Shown here: piece by piece, positions 8,528-17,474 of the stretch
Position numbering within the stretch: position 1 is the first letter of the stretch
Layout: each line of letters opens with the position of its first letter
Assembly (NCBI GenBank): GCA_015709595.1
Contig: CP054178.1
Location: 2,981,205 to 3,045,204, forward strand
DNA: 64,000 bases
Direction of reading: 5' to 3'
From: Phycisphaeraceae bacterium
GTDB lineage: Bacteria > Planctomycetota > Phycisphaerae > Phycisphaerales > SM1A02
Program-made: the position numbers and the translations under genes
Notes under the pieces: generated by a model
Database searches by the model: none
Seen by the model: only the letters and a program-made list of their open reading frames with translations
What the model was told of the DNA's origin: nothing

Positions 8528-9598
8528 ATGTACGCGATCGCACTGAAGATCGCTGTGTGGGTGCTCGGGGCCGCTGCGGTCGTTTTCCTATCCTTCGGGG
8601 CTGCGCGGCTCGTTGCAAAAGAATCGGGAAACGCGCTTCGCGTCGGGGGGGGCATCGATCTCGGCGTCATCGAGCCGTTCGCGACCGTGTCGGCTGATAT
8701 TCTCGTCAGAAACGAGTCGGTCGACTGGGTTCATATCGAAGACCTGATCACGACGTGCGGCTGCGTCAAGGCCGCGATGGCGGCCGACAGTGTCGGGCCT
8801 GCGCAGGCCGCGACGCTCCGCATCGTCGCGGATGCCTCGAAGGCTGGCGGCGAGCGCTTCAGCCAGACCGTCTTCCTGATCGCTCGGTCGGCGACAGGCC
8901 GGCGCGAGCAGCACCGCATCCAGGTGACCGGCCAGATCGACCGCTCTGGCGACCTTCGCGCCACTCCGGGGCGGCTCTACGTCGTCGTGCCCGAAGGGGG
9001 CGAAGTGGTGCGCACGATCGAACTCCGAGGGTCCGAAGCCGGGGTCGCGACATTGCCTGCGGAGATCGAGTATTCCGGCGCCAACATTGTCGTGCGCGGT
9101 GACAACCGCGACGGTGCGATCGGACTAGCGAAGCGTACGATGTCGGTGGTTTGCCGCCCGGACGCGGCAGCGGGGGAACTTGTAAAGGGTGAGATCAAGA
9201 TCATTCTCGCCGGGGAGCGTGAAGTGGCGAGCGTGCTGCCGATCACGCTCGAAGTGGTCAAGCCGATCGCACCGTCCCCAGCCGCTCTCTTCGTGGCACT
9301 GACGGAGCGCGGCGCGACTGTAGAAGTCCCCTTCGCTCTCCACTCCTTCGATGGCTCGACGGTGCGCGTCGAGTCGATTGGAGGCGACGCGCCGGTTAGG
9401 TGGCGACGTACTGACCCGGACTCTGACGACGTCATCCTGACATTCGCGAATGATGAGTGGCCTACGGGCATCTCACGCGACGTTATTCGGGCGTGGACGA
9501 GCCAAGGCGATGTAGTAGAAGTTCGATTGGTCATAGTCCGCTCGACCGTCGAGACCGTCGGCGCGGACAGCGGCGAACAACCAACAGATCAGCCCTGA
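8528..9598 (+). CDS. Membrane-anchored DUF1573-domain protein
   Basis: A 356-residue protein with an N-terminal membrane segment (residues 5-29), then a DUF1573-type immunoglobulin-like domain: IDLGVIEPFATVSADILVRN and the conserved TTCGCVKA at residues 75-81. Two further beta-rich repeats follow (up to about residue 340), and the tail is acidic and Pro/Gln-rich. DUF1573 proteins are exported and common in planctomycetes and Bacteroidetes, and their role is unknown. The stop codon overlaps an ATG (ATGA at 9597-9600) in frame with the following cysteine-rich gene, so the genes form an operon. Third codon positions look less GC-biased than in clpC or gyrA nearby (judged by eye). An upstream ATG at 8324 is possible but less likely, given the promoter position. 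Confidence 0.78.
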   Translation: MYAIALKIAVWVLGAAAVVFLSFGAARLVAKESGNALRVGGGIDLGVIEPFATVSADILVRNESVDWVHIEDLITTCGCVKAAMAADSVGPAQAATLRIVADASKAGGERFSQTVFLIARSATGRREQHRIQVTGQIDRSGDLRATPGRLYVVVPEGGEVVRTIELRGSEAGVATLPAEIEYSGANIVVRGDNRDGAIGLAKRTMSVVCRPDAAAGELVKGEIKIILAGEREVASVLPITLEVVKPIAPSPAALFVALTERGATVEVPFALHSFDGSTVRVESIGGDAPVRWRRTDPDSDDVILTFANDEWPTGISRDVIRAWTSQGDVVEVRLVIVRSTVETVGADSGEQPTDQP

Positions 9599-9615
9599 TG
9601 AAAGGAAGAAGACCG

Positions 9616-9981
9616 ATGAAGCAGATCATCTCAGCTGGCATTCTCGCGATCCTCGGGGTCGGCGGTTTCGCGCTGGCGCAGGATCCTGGCAACCGGGGAC
9701 CGAGCGGCAATTGCTGCGACTGGACCGTGAACAATTCCTGTGTGACAGGATCGTGGAACTGCGTGCCATTCCTCAACGGCTGGTGGAAACTCGTCGAGCA
9801 GAACGACTTCCCTGTCTGCGAGACTCGTGACGGCCAGCCCGTCGGATCGTCGTGCACCAGCCATTTGGATGTCTGCGCAAGGTTTGAGATTTACGACAAC
9901 CCCAACTGCACCGGGGAGCCCACCGGAACGGCAACAGCAAGGAAGGGGCATTGCGACGCTGGCTCGGACCAGTGTCTGTGA
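9616..9981 (+). CDS. Secreted ten-cysteine mini-protein
   Basis: A 121-residue protein with a clean signal peptide (MKQIISAGILAILGVGGFALAQ) and a mature part of about 98 residues with ten cysteines, opening GNCCDWTVNNSC and ending CDAGSDQC. The even cysteine count and export suggest a disulfide-bonded extracellular or periplasmic protein. An in-frame ATG at 9598 overlaps the previous stop and could also initiate. aaaggaag precedes ATG 9616 at a suitable distance for a ribosome site, so 9616 is favoured. It lies between the DUF1573 gene and the two-part membrane protein gene. I do not recognise the family; the layout recalls small secreted Cys-rich peptides of planctomycetes. Confidence 0.72.
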   Translation: MKQIISAGILAILGVGGFALAQDPGNRGPSGNCCDWTVNNSCVTGSWNCVPFLNGWWKLVEQNDFPVCETRDGQPVGSSCTSHLDVCARFEIYDNPNCTGEPTGTATARKGHCDAGSDQCL

Positions 9982-10013
9982 CTTGCTCTCGACCCAGACC
10001 GCATTGCCCGGGG

Positions 10014-10020
10014 AAGGAGG
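10014..10020 (+). promoter_or_regulatory. Strong Shine-Dalgarno for the two-part membrane protein
   Basis: aaggagg lies seven bases before the ATG at 10028. It is unusually strong for this window and fixes the start well inside a longer open frame that begins within the preceding gene. Confidence 0.8.
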
Positions 10021-10027
10021 TAATCCC

Positions 10028-12553
10028 ATGACAGCCCTCGGTAGCACATTGACGCTTTGGTTGTGGATGTGCGGTGCTGGGTGGCAGGACTCCGAAACCG
10101 TCCGCTCTCTGCTGGAGGCACGGTTGTTACGGCTCCAGCATGTTGTGGTGGAATATCGGCAGGCAGAAGAGACTCTAATCGCTCTCGGCGACAAGACCGA
10201 AGTGAACGGAGTGAGCGTTACCTTCGACGATGCGTTCCGGGAGAAGATCTGTCGCCTCACAATGCTAGGTGGCGACGTTCTGTACGATGTGCGAATTGCC
10301 GACTCTTGCCTCGATGCGGTGCGCTCCGGAGAGATTGCAGAGCCCGTTCATGCGGTGCGACTCTTGACGCGCGAGCGCGACGAGAAACTGATTCAGCCGG
10401 CACCAGGGCGCGAATACTACGGGAATGTACGTGACCCGTCTACTCTGCCGACCTCTCTTGTGATGCATCAGGCGCTGGGCATCGCCCTCGCGAATCGAGA
10501 GGTCGTGTGGATCACGCAGGGGTTGCTCGCCTCCGCAGGGTTGGCGATCAGTTCGTCAGGGGACGTGGAAGTCGAATGGGTTGACCCGAGTGACTCGAAG
10601 CACCGTTGGCTGTTCGCGCGCGACGCGGGCATGGCCCTCGCACGCTACTCAGTACTCCCTCGGAACGCGGTGTTCGAGACTCTTGTCATTGAGAATGCGG
10701 ACTTCAGACAGGTCGACGGAGTCTTGCTGCCTTTCCGTGTCGAGCAACGACGGTATCGCGAGATCGACGGCCAGCGCCGTGTGAGTCACGAAACACACAT
10801 CGACGTCGAGTGGTATCGTCTTCCCACGAGTCGTCGGGACGATTTGCGGATCAAGTGGCCGCCAGGAGTCCCGGTCTACGATGCCCGAACCGGAACCCGA
10901 TACGAACCCGACGGAGCGGGTGGGCTCCAGGAGGTACATTCGCGCCTCACCGGGGAGGATGGCCCGGAGGGAACTGATTCGCCGGTTCGTTCAACTAACA
11001 CTCGAACGTCTTCCCTATCGGGGTGGGGTGCGATTCTGATTGGCGTGATCGCTGGAGGGCTGGCCCTTATCCTGTCGAGTCGCTCATCTCGACAAATGAC
11101 GGTGTCCGGAACGCGGGTGCCGAGCGCCTTGATCATCGGGTGTTTCATCACGGGGGCATTCGGTTACGCACGTCCTGCGCTTTGTCAGGATGCGGCATCG
11201 TCGGATCGGCTGAATCTCGGAGACTCCCTTGAGAAAGGCCTTCGCGACTGGGCAGATCGCCGTGCTCGCTTTCTCGTCAACGCATCAGGCATCATTGTAG
11301 AGCGCCTCACGCGTGACCTTCAACTCGACGCCCAACAGCGCGCCAATGGCGTGGAGTTGTTCTTGACCTATCTTGACGAGCTGGAGGTCGCCAGCAAAGC
11401 GTTCAATTCGGCAATGAAGCAGTGGAAGGCGGAGTACTGGGCAGGTCGAATTATGCTTGAAGAGAACGTCATCCAATTTCCCGGAGAATCAGCGACTGTC
11501 GGGTGGAAGGTAGCGACCGACGTCGGCCCCGACGGCGCGGTGCACTACACGTTGGCGCCGTTGGAGGCGGTAGATGGCGAGTATAAGCGTGCGAGTGGGA
11601 TGGAATATGCTCGTTTGTACAGAGAGATGGTGTTGGCTCCGACGCAGGCGGCCCGCAATCGAATGGTTCAGAACATCGTTGCGATGCTCGATGAGACCCA
11701 GTTGCGGCTCTGGAATCATCGCGGCTACCGCCGATTCGAGATCGCACTTCATGATGCGATGACGCCCCGAACCGCCGGTCGGCCCAATCCAGACCCGGAT
11801 ATGCTGGGCCTTCTCGAAGAGGCCGCTCTCCACGGAGGTGAGCTCGAGGCCTTCGCCTCCGTGATCTTCGCCCCGCTCACGTTCGAGCAGAGTGCGAACG
11901 TGGAGGCAGAAAGGGTCGAACTGTCGAGCATCGCGGCCATAATCGAAGCGTTCGAGATCACCTATCTGGCCGCGCTCGAAGGCCAGCGTGAGCGATGGGA
12001 GGACGTGTTCAAGTACCGCGCGAAGGGACTGGAGAAAGCCGATCCCGAGGCCCAGCGCGTGGAGAATGGATTGCGGCGCATGTATCGCAACACGTGGGGC
12101 GTCCGGCAAGGGCTTGTGTCCAACCTCCAAGCCGCCGTGGTGGAAGCGGTCGGGCCGGAGGCCGCGGCACAATGGGAGGAGCGCTTCGTCGAGCGCTGCT
12201 CGCCATGGCTCTTCGAGCCGGATCGGATAGACGCCATCGCAACACGCCTTGAAACGGTCGAGGTCGCTGCCGACTTACGCGAGACCCTCGAACGGATCAT
12301 TGCGGAATACGAAACGGATCGACGGCAACTGCGGATCCGTACTTCGCAGGCGACGATCGACCTGCGTGGTTCGAAGCCGGAGGGACAGGCGGACATTCAA
12401 GCACAGATACATCGTCTGCTCGGGGCGCGAGAGCAAATCGAGGACCGCACTATCGCGGCCATCCGCGCGATCTTGCAGTCGCGTGCGCCGGGGGTCGTGT
12501 CGGCCGTCATGGGTGATCCACCGCCGCCCGCAGATGCGGGTGGCAATGAGTGA
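10028..12553 (+). CDS. Two-part exported/membrane protein, apparent fusion of two genes
   Basis: An 841-residue protein with two halves. Residues 1-356 start with a short hydrophobic segment, continue as a beta-rich exported domain (DVEVEWVDP, VLPRNAVFETLVIENADFRQVDGVLLPF, reminiscent of LolA-like folds) and end in a membrane segment (GWGAILIGVIAGGLALIL) plus SSRSSRQ, which looks like a natural C-terminus. Residue 357 is a Met that opens what looks like a fresh signal peptide (VPSALIIGCFITGAFGYARPALCQ), followed by about 450 mostly helical, charged residues. No stop separates them. At the junction (11096-11099) the bases are ATGA, so a one-base shift would restore two overlapping genes. No known enzyme motif is seen in either half. 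Part of the 8.5-12.6 kb cluster. Confidence 0.7.
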   Translation: MTALGSTLTLWLWMCGAGWQDSETVRSLLEARLLRLQHVVVEYRQAEETLIALGDKTEVNGVSVTFDDAFREKICRLTMLGGDVLYDVRIADSCLDAVRSGEIAEPVHAVRLLTRERDEKLIQPAPGREYYGNVRDPSTLPTSLVMHQALGIALANREVVWITQGLLASAGLAISSSGDVEVEWVDPSDSKHRWLFARDAGMALARYSVLPRNAVFETLVIENADFRQVDGVLLPFRVEQRRYREIDGQRRVSHETHIDVEWYRLPTSRRDDLRIKWPPGVPVYDARTGTRYEPDGAGGLQEVHSRLTGEDGPEGTDSPVRSTNTRTSSLSGWGAILIGVIAGGLALILSSRSSRQMTVSGTRVPSALIIGCFITGAFGYARPALCQDAASSDRLNLGDSLEKGLRDWADRRARFLVNASGIIVERLTRDLQLDAQQRANGVELFLTYLDELEVASKAFNSAMKQWKAEYWAGRIMLEENVIQFPGESATVGWKVATDVGPDGAVHYTLAPLEAVDGEYKRASGMEYARLYREMVLAPTQAARNRMVQNIVAMLDETQLRLWNHRGYRRFEIALHDAMTPRTAGRPNPDPDMLGLLEEAALHGGELEAFASVIFAPLTFEQSANVEAERVELSSIAAIIEAFEITYLAALEGQRERWEDVFKYRAKGLEKADPEAQRVENGLRRMYRNTWGVRQGLVSNLQAAVVEAVGPEAAAQWEERFVERCSPWLFEPDRIDAIATRLETVEVAADLRETLERIIAEYETDRRQLRIRTSQATIDLRGSKPEGQADIQAQIHRLLGAREQIEDRTIAAIRAILQSRAPGVVSAVMGDPPPPADAGGNE

Positions 12554-12623
12554 TCGCTCCATTTTCGAGATGACAAACGTCGCAAGTTGATGCAAGGGTC
12601 CGATCGAGCCTAAAACGTGCTCG

Positions 12624-15194
12624 TCACTTCTTGCCCGACGCTGCCGCGGCGGCGGCCTTCTTGGGCGGCTCTTCCGCCTTGGGCTCGGTCGCGGGCGTCG
12701 GCGCGGGCAGATCCTCGGCCACGAAGTAGAGGTTCTCCGCCTCGTCCTTGCGCGTCACGATGATCTTCTGTCCGCTGTGGAAGTCGCCGGTGAGCAGCGA
12801 CTCGGCCAGCGGGTCCTCCACGTAGGTGCCGATGGCGCGGCGCAGGGGACGGGCGCCGAAGTCGGGGTTGAAGCCCTTCTCGATCAGGAAATCCTTGGCC
12901 TTCAGGTCGAGTTCAAGGGCCATGTTCTTGGCGGAGAGCCGCTCGCGCACCTTGGCCAGTTCGATTTCGATGATGTGGTACAGGTCGTCCTTCACCAGCG
13001 GGCGGAAGACGATGACCTCATCGAGGCGGTTGATGAACTCGGGCCGGAAGAACTTCTCGATCTCCGACATGAGCGTGGACTTCATCTTGTCGTAGTCCTG
13101 CACCTCGGCGCGCTTGCCGAAGCCGAACGCCGCCCCGCCCTTGATCAGGTCGGCGCCGATGTTCGACGTCATGATGAGGATGGTGTTCTTGAAGTCCACG
13201 TGACGGCCGAAGGAATCGGTGAGCCGACCCTCCTCCATGATCTGCAGGAGCATGTTGAAGACGTCGGGGTGGGCCTTCTCGACCTCATCGAGCAGGATGA
13301 CCGCGTAGGGCCGGCGCCGCACCCGCTCGGTGAGCTGGCCGCCCTCCTCGTAACCCACGTAGCCGGGGGGCGCGCCGATCAGGCGGCTGACGTTGTGCTT
13401 CTCCATGTACTCCGACATGTCGAGGTACACGAGGGCGTCGGCGTCGCCGAACATGAACTCGGCCAGCGCCTTGGCCAGCAGCGTCTTGCCCACGCCGGAG
13501 GGGCCGACGAAGATGAACGAGCCCATCGGGCGCTTGGGATCCTTGAGCCCCGAGCGCGCCTTGCGGATGGCCCGCGCCACCGCCTTGACCGCCTCGTCCT
13601 GCGAGACCACCGTCTTGTGGAGCTCGGCCTCCAGCTGCATGAGCCGGGCCGACTCCTCCTTCTCGAGCCGGGTGAGCGGCACGCCGGTCATCTTGCTGAC
13701 GACCTCGGCGATGATTTCCGCGTCCACCGTGCCGCCGACCTCCATGGTCTGACGCTTCCACTCCTCCTGGAGCTTCTCCTTGTCCTTGCGCAGTTTCTCC
13801 GCCTGGTCGCGCAGTTCGGCGGCCTTCTCATAGTCGGCGTTCTTGACCGCCTCGTCCTTGGCGATGGAGAGACGCTCGATCTTCTCCTCGATCTCGGCCA
13901 GGTTCGGCGGCTTGGTCATGGACTTCAGCCGCAGGCGCGCCCCGGCCTCGTCGATCACGTCGATCGACTTGTCCGGCTGCACGCGGGCGGTGATGTAACG
14001 GTCCGACAACTCCACCGCCTCGGCGATGGCGTCGTCGGTGATGCGCACGCGATGGTGCTCCTCGTAGCGGGGGCGCAGCCCCTTGAGAATCTCGATGGTC
14101 TGGCTCTTGCTGGGCGGCTCGACGATGATCGACTGGAAGCGCCGCTCCAGGGCCGCGTCCTTCTCGATGTACTTGCGGTACTCGTCAAAGGTGGTGGCGC
14201 CGATGCACTGGATCTCCCCGCGGCTGAGCGCGGGCTTGAGCACGTTGCTGGCGTCGATGGCGCCTTCCGCGCCGCCCGCGCCGACCAGCGTGTGCAGCTC
14301 GTCGATGAACAGGATGACGTTCTTGGCGCGGCGGACTTCGTTCATCACCGCCTTGATGCGCTCCTCGAACTGACCGCGGTACTTGGTGCCGGCGACCATC
14401 ATCGCCAGGTCGAGCACCACAAGCCGCCGATCGTGCAGCAGGTCCGGTACGTCCTTGCTGACGATGGCCTGGGCCAGCCCTTCCACGATGGCGGTCTTGC
14501 CCACGCCCGCCTCACCCAGCAGGACGGGGTTGTTCTTGGTGCGACGGCAGAGCACCTGGATCAGACGCTCGATCTCGTCCTTGCGGCCGATGACCGGATC
14601 GAGCTGCCCGGCCCGGGCCAGCTCGGTCAGGTCGCGCCCGAAGGAATCGAGCGCCGGAGTCTTGCTCTTGGTGCGCTGCTGGGGCTGACCGCCTCCGCTG
14701 CTGGCGGGCTGTTCGCCCGCGGGCTCCAGCGGGTCACCGGCTTCCTCGCTTTCCACTCCCGCTCCCAGCAGGTTGAGCACTTCCTCACGCACCTGCTCGA
14801 GCTTGAGCCCCAGGTTCATGAGCACCTGGGCGGCGACGCCATCGTGCTCGCGCAGCAGCCCGAGCAGCAGGTGCTCGGTGCCGACGTAGTTGTGGTTGAG
14901 GTTGCGGGCCTCCTCGATGGCGTACTCGATGACCTTCTTGGCGCGAGGGGTCTGCGGCAACTTGCCCATCGTCACCATCTCGGGCCCGCTCTTGACGAGT
15001 TTTTCGACCTCGAGCCGCACCTTGCGCAGATCCACATCGAGGTTCTTGAGCACGTTGGCGCCCACACCCGAACCCTCCTTGACCAGCCCGAGGAGGATGT
15101 GCTCCGTGCCGATGTACTCGTGGTTGAAGCGCTGGGCCTCCTGGTTGGCCAGCGCCATCACCTTGCGGGCACGATCAGTGAGTCGTTCGAACAT
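12624..15194 (-). CDS. clpC: ATP-dependent Clp protease ATPase subunit ClpC
   Basis: ClpC is the Hsp100 unfoldase that feeds substrates to ClpP. The 856-residue protein has two N-terminal Clp repeats ([13 protein letters not shown] and [10 protein letters not shown]), a first AAA+ module with [15 protein letters not shown], a UVR-type coiled linker ([16 protein letters not shown]) that separates ClpC from ClpB and ClpA, and a second AAA+ module with [15 protein letters not shown] and [24 protein letters not shown]. The last 40 residues are an Ala/Pro/Lys-rich extension. The start at MFERL matches the family; four codons further upstream are also open. No mcsA, mcsB or ctsR is adjacent. Divergent from the gene at 15415. 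Confidence 0.97.
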   Translation of the reverse strand: MFERLTDRARKVMALANQEAQRFNHEYIGTEHILLGLVKEGSGVGANVLKNLDVDLRKVRLEVEKLVKSGPEMVTMGKLPQTPRAKKVIEYAIEEARNLNHNYVGTEHLLLGLLREHDGVAAQVLMNLGLKLEQVREEVLNLLGAGVESEEAGDPLEPAGEQPASSGGGQPQQRTKSKTPALDSFGRDLTELARAGQLDPVIGRKDEIERLIQVLCRRTKNNPVLLGEAGVGKTAIVEGLAQAIVSKDVPDLLHDRRLVVLDLAMMVAGTKYRGQFEERIKAVMNEVRRAKNVILFIDELHTLVGAGGAEGAIDASNVLKPALSRGEIQCIGATTFDEYRKYIEKDAALERRFQSIIVEPPSKSQTIEILKGLRPRYEEHHRVRITDDAIAEAVELSDRYITARVQPDKSIDVIDEAGARLRLKSMTKPPNLAEIEEKIERLSIAKDEAVKNADYEKAAELRDQAEKLRKDKEKLQEEWKRQTMEVGGTVDAEIIAEVVSKMTGVPLTRLEKEESARLMQLEAELHKTVVSQDEAVKAVARAIRKARSGLKDPKRPMGSFIFVGPSGVGKTLLAKALAEFMFGDADALVYLDMSEYMEKHNVSRLIGAPPGYVGYEEGGQLTERVRRRPYAVILLDEVEKAHPDVFNMLLQIMEEGRLTDSFGRHVDFKNTILIMTSNIGADLIKGGAAFGFGKRAEVQDYDKMKSTLMSEIEKFFRPEFINRLDEVIVFRPLVKDDLYHIIEIELAKVRERLSAKNMALELDLKAKDFLIEKGFNPDFGARPLRRAIGTYVEDPLAESLLTGDFHSGQKIIVTRKDEAENLYFVAEDLPAPTPATEPKAEEPPKKAAAAAASGKK

Positions 15195-15414
15195 GATCCA
15201 CTCCATTGGCCGGCCGAGCCGGGTAGGTCGTTGGGGTCAGTGATCCGCCGCCGCCCATTCCTTCAGACACCGTCAGACGGTCGCGGCAACGCGCATCCAT
15301 TGAAAATGACAGCGAAGCCCGTGCCGAAAGTCCAGAGACGACGTAGTCTTTCTTCGGCGAAGAGTCGCCCCCGGATGACAAATCCGCAGCGCCGGGGCTG
15401 CCGGATGCCTTCCC

Positions 15415-16713
15415 ATGCCCATCCTGCATGTCATTCTGGCAGTGCTGTGTCACCTGGGCGCTTCCGGACTTGCGGATGATCTCGATCCGCCGCGAAAGGT
15501 CACCTTTCGTCTGGCCGATGGGGTGCGCTTCGTCGGCGACATGACGAAGTGGGATCGGGATTCGTTTGATGGTACGTTTGGAAGGCGGCTCTGGATCGAG
15601 CTTCATCCCGATGATGGTTGGCGCCTGTTCCGATCGCTGATGGATGACCAGTCGGCTCGCCACTGGCTGGATCTGGCCCGCGTGTTCATGCAGATCGAGA
15701 AGCAGGAGGCGCGGGTAGAAAACGCCCTTCGCACCGCCACGCGTCTCGATCCCGAAGTTGCGCCCGAGATTCCCGCCCTGCGCGCCGAGGCCGTTGAACT
15801 TGTCCGCGAACGACGTGAGCGAGAAGAGGCCCGCGCCCGCAACACGCTGCAGACCACGTCGCCCGAGGCGAGGCCCTGGCCAGCCGATCCGTGGCCTGTC
15901 CTGACGACGCAGGAGCAGGCGGCCGCGCGCCTCAGCGTGATCGGCGACGCGGAAGCCATGCTCAGGCAGGCGGGTCTGACCCATGAACCCGTCGAGTCCG
16001 ACTACTTCATCATCTACTCCGATGCTCCGCGCCTGGACGTGGCCGGCTGGGCGGTGCGGCTGGATCGGCGCTGCCGCGAGCTGCTCCAACTGCTGGGAAT
16101 GGCGGAGAACGTCAATCCCTTCTGGGGCAAGGCCGTGGTCTTCGTGTTCGAGGAAGGGGACCAGTTCCGGCTCTTCGAGGCCGGGGCGTTCCGGTTCTAC
16201 GCCACCAACGCCATTCAAGCCATCACGCACTACAGCGGCCCGAAGGCATTCATCGTCGCGGCGCGTCAGAAGGACGGCGTGCTGCACGAACATGCCCTTG
16301 CCCGCGAGATGGTCCACGCGGTGCTGCACAGAACCCACGCGCCACGCCGTCTGCCCCCGTGGGCCAATGAGGGACTGGCGGAGTTCATCGCGCAGAAGAT
16401 CATCGACGGATCGACCATTCACGATGGATTGCGGCCCGTGGCGCTGCGGCTCATCCGCACCGGTCAGCCCCTGCGCGACATTGTTGACGCCACCTGGGAG
16501 AGCGAGTTCTGGCCGGGGCGCGACAACGCCGGTCCGGCCATCGGGCACCTGATGATCGAGTACCTCGTCAAGTCCAACCACGCCGCCTTCGTGGAGTGGG
16601 TGAAACTCAGCAAGACCGGCACGGACTGGCGCGAAGCGATGACACGGACCTTCGGCGGAACCGTCGAACAGTTCCTCGAGGCGTTCGTGCGGTATTTCCG
16701 CGTCAACGACTGA
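15415..16713 (+). CDS. Exported peptidase-MA-like protein with a degenerate HExxH site
   Basis: A 432-residue protein with a signal peptide (MPILHVILAVLCHLGASGLA). The N-terminal part contains a tetratricopeptide-like helical segment (about residues 80-145). The C-terminal part resembles gluzincin peptidases of planctomycetes: LAREMVHAVLH at about 295-305, followed by PPWANEGLAEFIA. In the active family the zinc motif is HExxH plus the Glu of NEGLAE. Here residues 297-301 are R-E-M-V-H, so the first zinc-binding His is Arg. The protein is probably a non-catalytic relative unless the nearby H291/H293 substitute. Divergent from clpC; function unknown. Confidence 0.72.
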   Translation: MPILHVILAVLCHLGASGLADDLDPPRKVTFRLADGVRFVGDMTKWDRDSFDGTFGRRLWIELHPDDGWRLFRSLMDDQSARHWLDLARVFMQIEKQEARVENALRTATRLDPEVAPEIPALRAEAVELVRERREREEARARNTLQTTSPEARPWPADPWPVLTTQEQAAARLSVIGDAEAMLRQAGLTHEPVESDYFIIYSDAPRLDVAGWAVRLDRRCRELLQLLGMAENVNPFWGKAVVFVFEEGDQFRLFEAGAFRFYATNAIQAITHYSGPKAFIVAARQKDGVLHEHALAREMVHAVLHRTHAPRRLPPWANEGLAEFIAQKIIDGSTIHDGLRPVALRLIRTGQPLRDIVDATWESEFWPGRDNAGPAIGHLMIEYLVKSNHAAFVEWVKLSKTGTDWREAMTRTFGGTVEQFLEAFVRYFRVND

Positions 16714-16893
16714 CCACGGGACGGGAGTCGCCCCTTACTCGTTGCCCCGGGTCGGCAGCCAACGCACATCACAGGGACGTTCATCGGACTGTCCGGGCAA
16801 ACGCAAGGCGGGACGGCCCGAGTGCATGGAGTCGGTTGACCCGACTTGGTTCCGCGTGAACCAGAGTGCGCGGGCGTGCAACCGCGGAATACC

Positions 16894-17382
16894 ATGCGCC
16901 CCATGCGAGCATCAGCCGAAGGCGTTGTGGAGGCCATCTTCATCACTTCCGAACCCGCCGCCCCCATGCGCGAGGTATCGCAGGTCGAAGCAGTGGCGGG
17001 AAAGGGTCTCGCCGGAGACCGATACGCGGCCATGGCGGGCACCTTCTCGAAGGAAGGTCACGTCGAGCAGCAGGTGACGCTGATTGAAGCCGAGGCGATC
17101 GAGGCGGTGCGGCGGGACTATCAACTCGACTATCGCCCCATCGACTCACGCCGCAACATTCTGACGCGCGGGGTGGCGGTCAATCACCTGGTGGGTCGGG
17201 AGTTCACCATCGGCCCGGTCCGGCTTCGCGGGGTGAAACTCGCCGAGCCATGCGGCCACATGGAGAAACTCTGCGGCAAGGAAGGCGCCCGCAAGGCCCT
17301 GATCCACCGCGGCGGGCTGCGGGCGGAGATTCTCGCGGGGGGCGCCATCCGAACTGGAGATGCGATCCGGGTGATCCCCTGA
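16894..17382 (+). CDS. MOSC-domain protein
   Basis: A 162-residue protein consisting of one MOSC domain: G-K-G-LAGDRYA near residue 35, QVTLIEAEAIEAV, the RRNILTRGVAVNHLVGREF segment and EPCGHMEKLCG, which carries the conserved cysteine thought to bind a sulfur or molybdenum cofactor group. MOSC proteins of this short type resemble YiiM and handle molybdenum-cofactor-linked reductions or sulfur transfer. The start at 16894 gives family length; ATG 16903 is an alternative. It stands alone, with no moa or moe genes nearby. Confidence 0.82.
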   Translation: MRPMRASAEGVVEAIFITSEPAAPMREVSQVEAVAGKGLAGDRYAAMAGTFSKEGHVEQQVTLIEAEAIEAVRRDYQLDYRPIDSRRNILTRGVAVNHLVGREFTIGPVRLRGVKLAEPCGHMEKLCGKEGARKALIHRGGLRAEILAGGAIRTGDAIRVIP

Positions 17383-17474
17383 ACTGCTGGTTTCAGGATG
17401 CGGACCCACGCGGTATCATGCCTTGAGGCCGCGACGGATGGCGTACCCCATGAATCGTCGCGGCGAGGTGCTTC

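Noticed and set aside
12777-15479. Long open frame antisense to clpC (900 codons)
   Set aside because: It mirrors a conserved gene on the other strand, has no ribosome site or recognisable domain, and arises from the high GC content.
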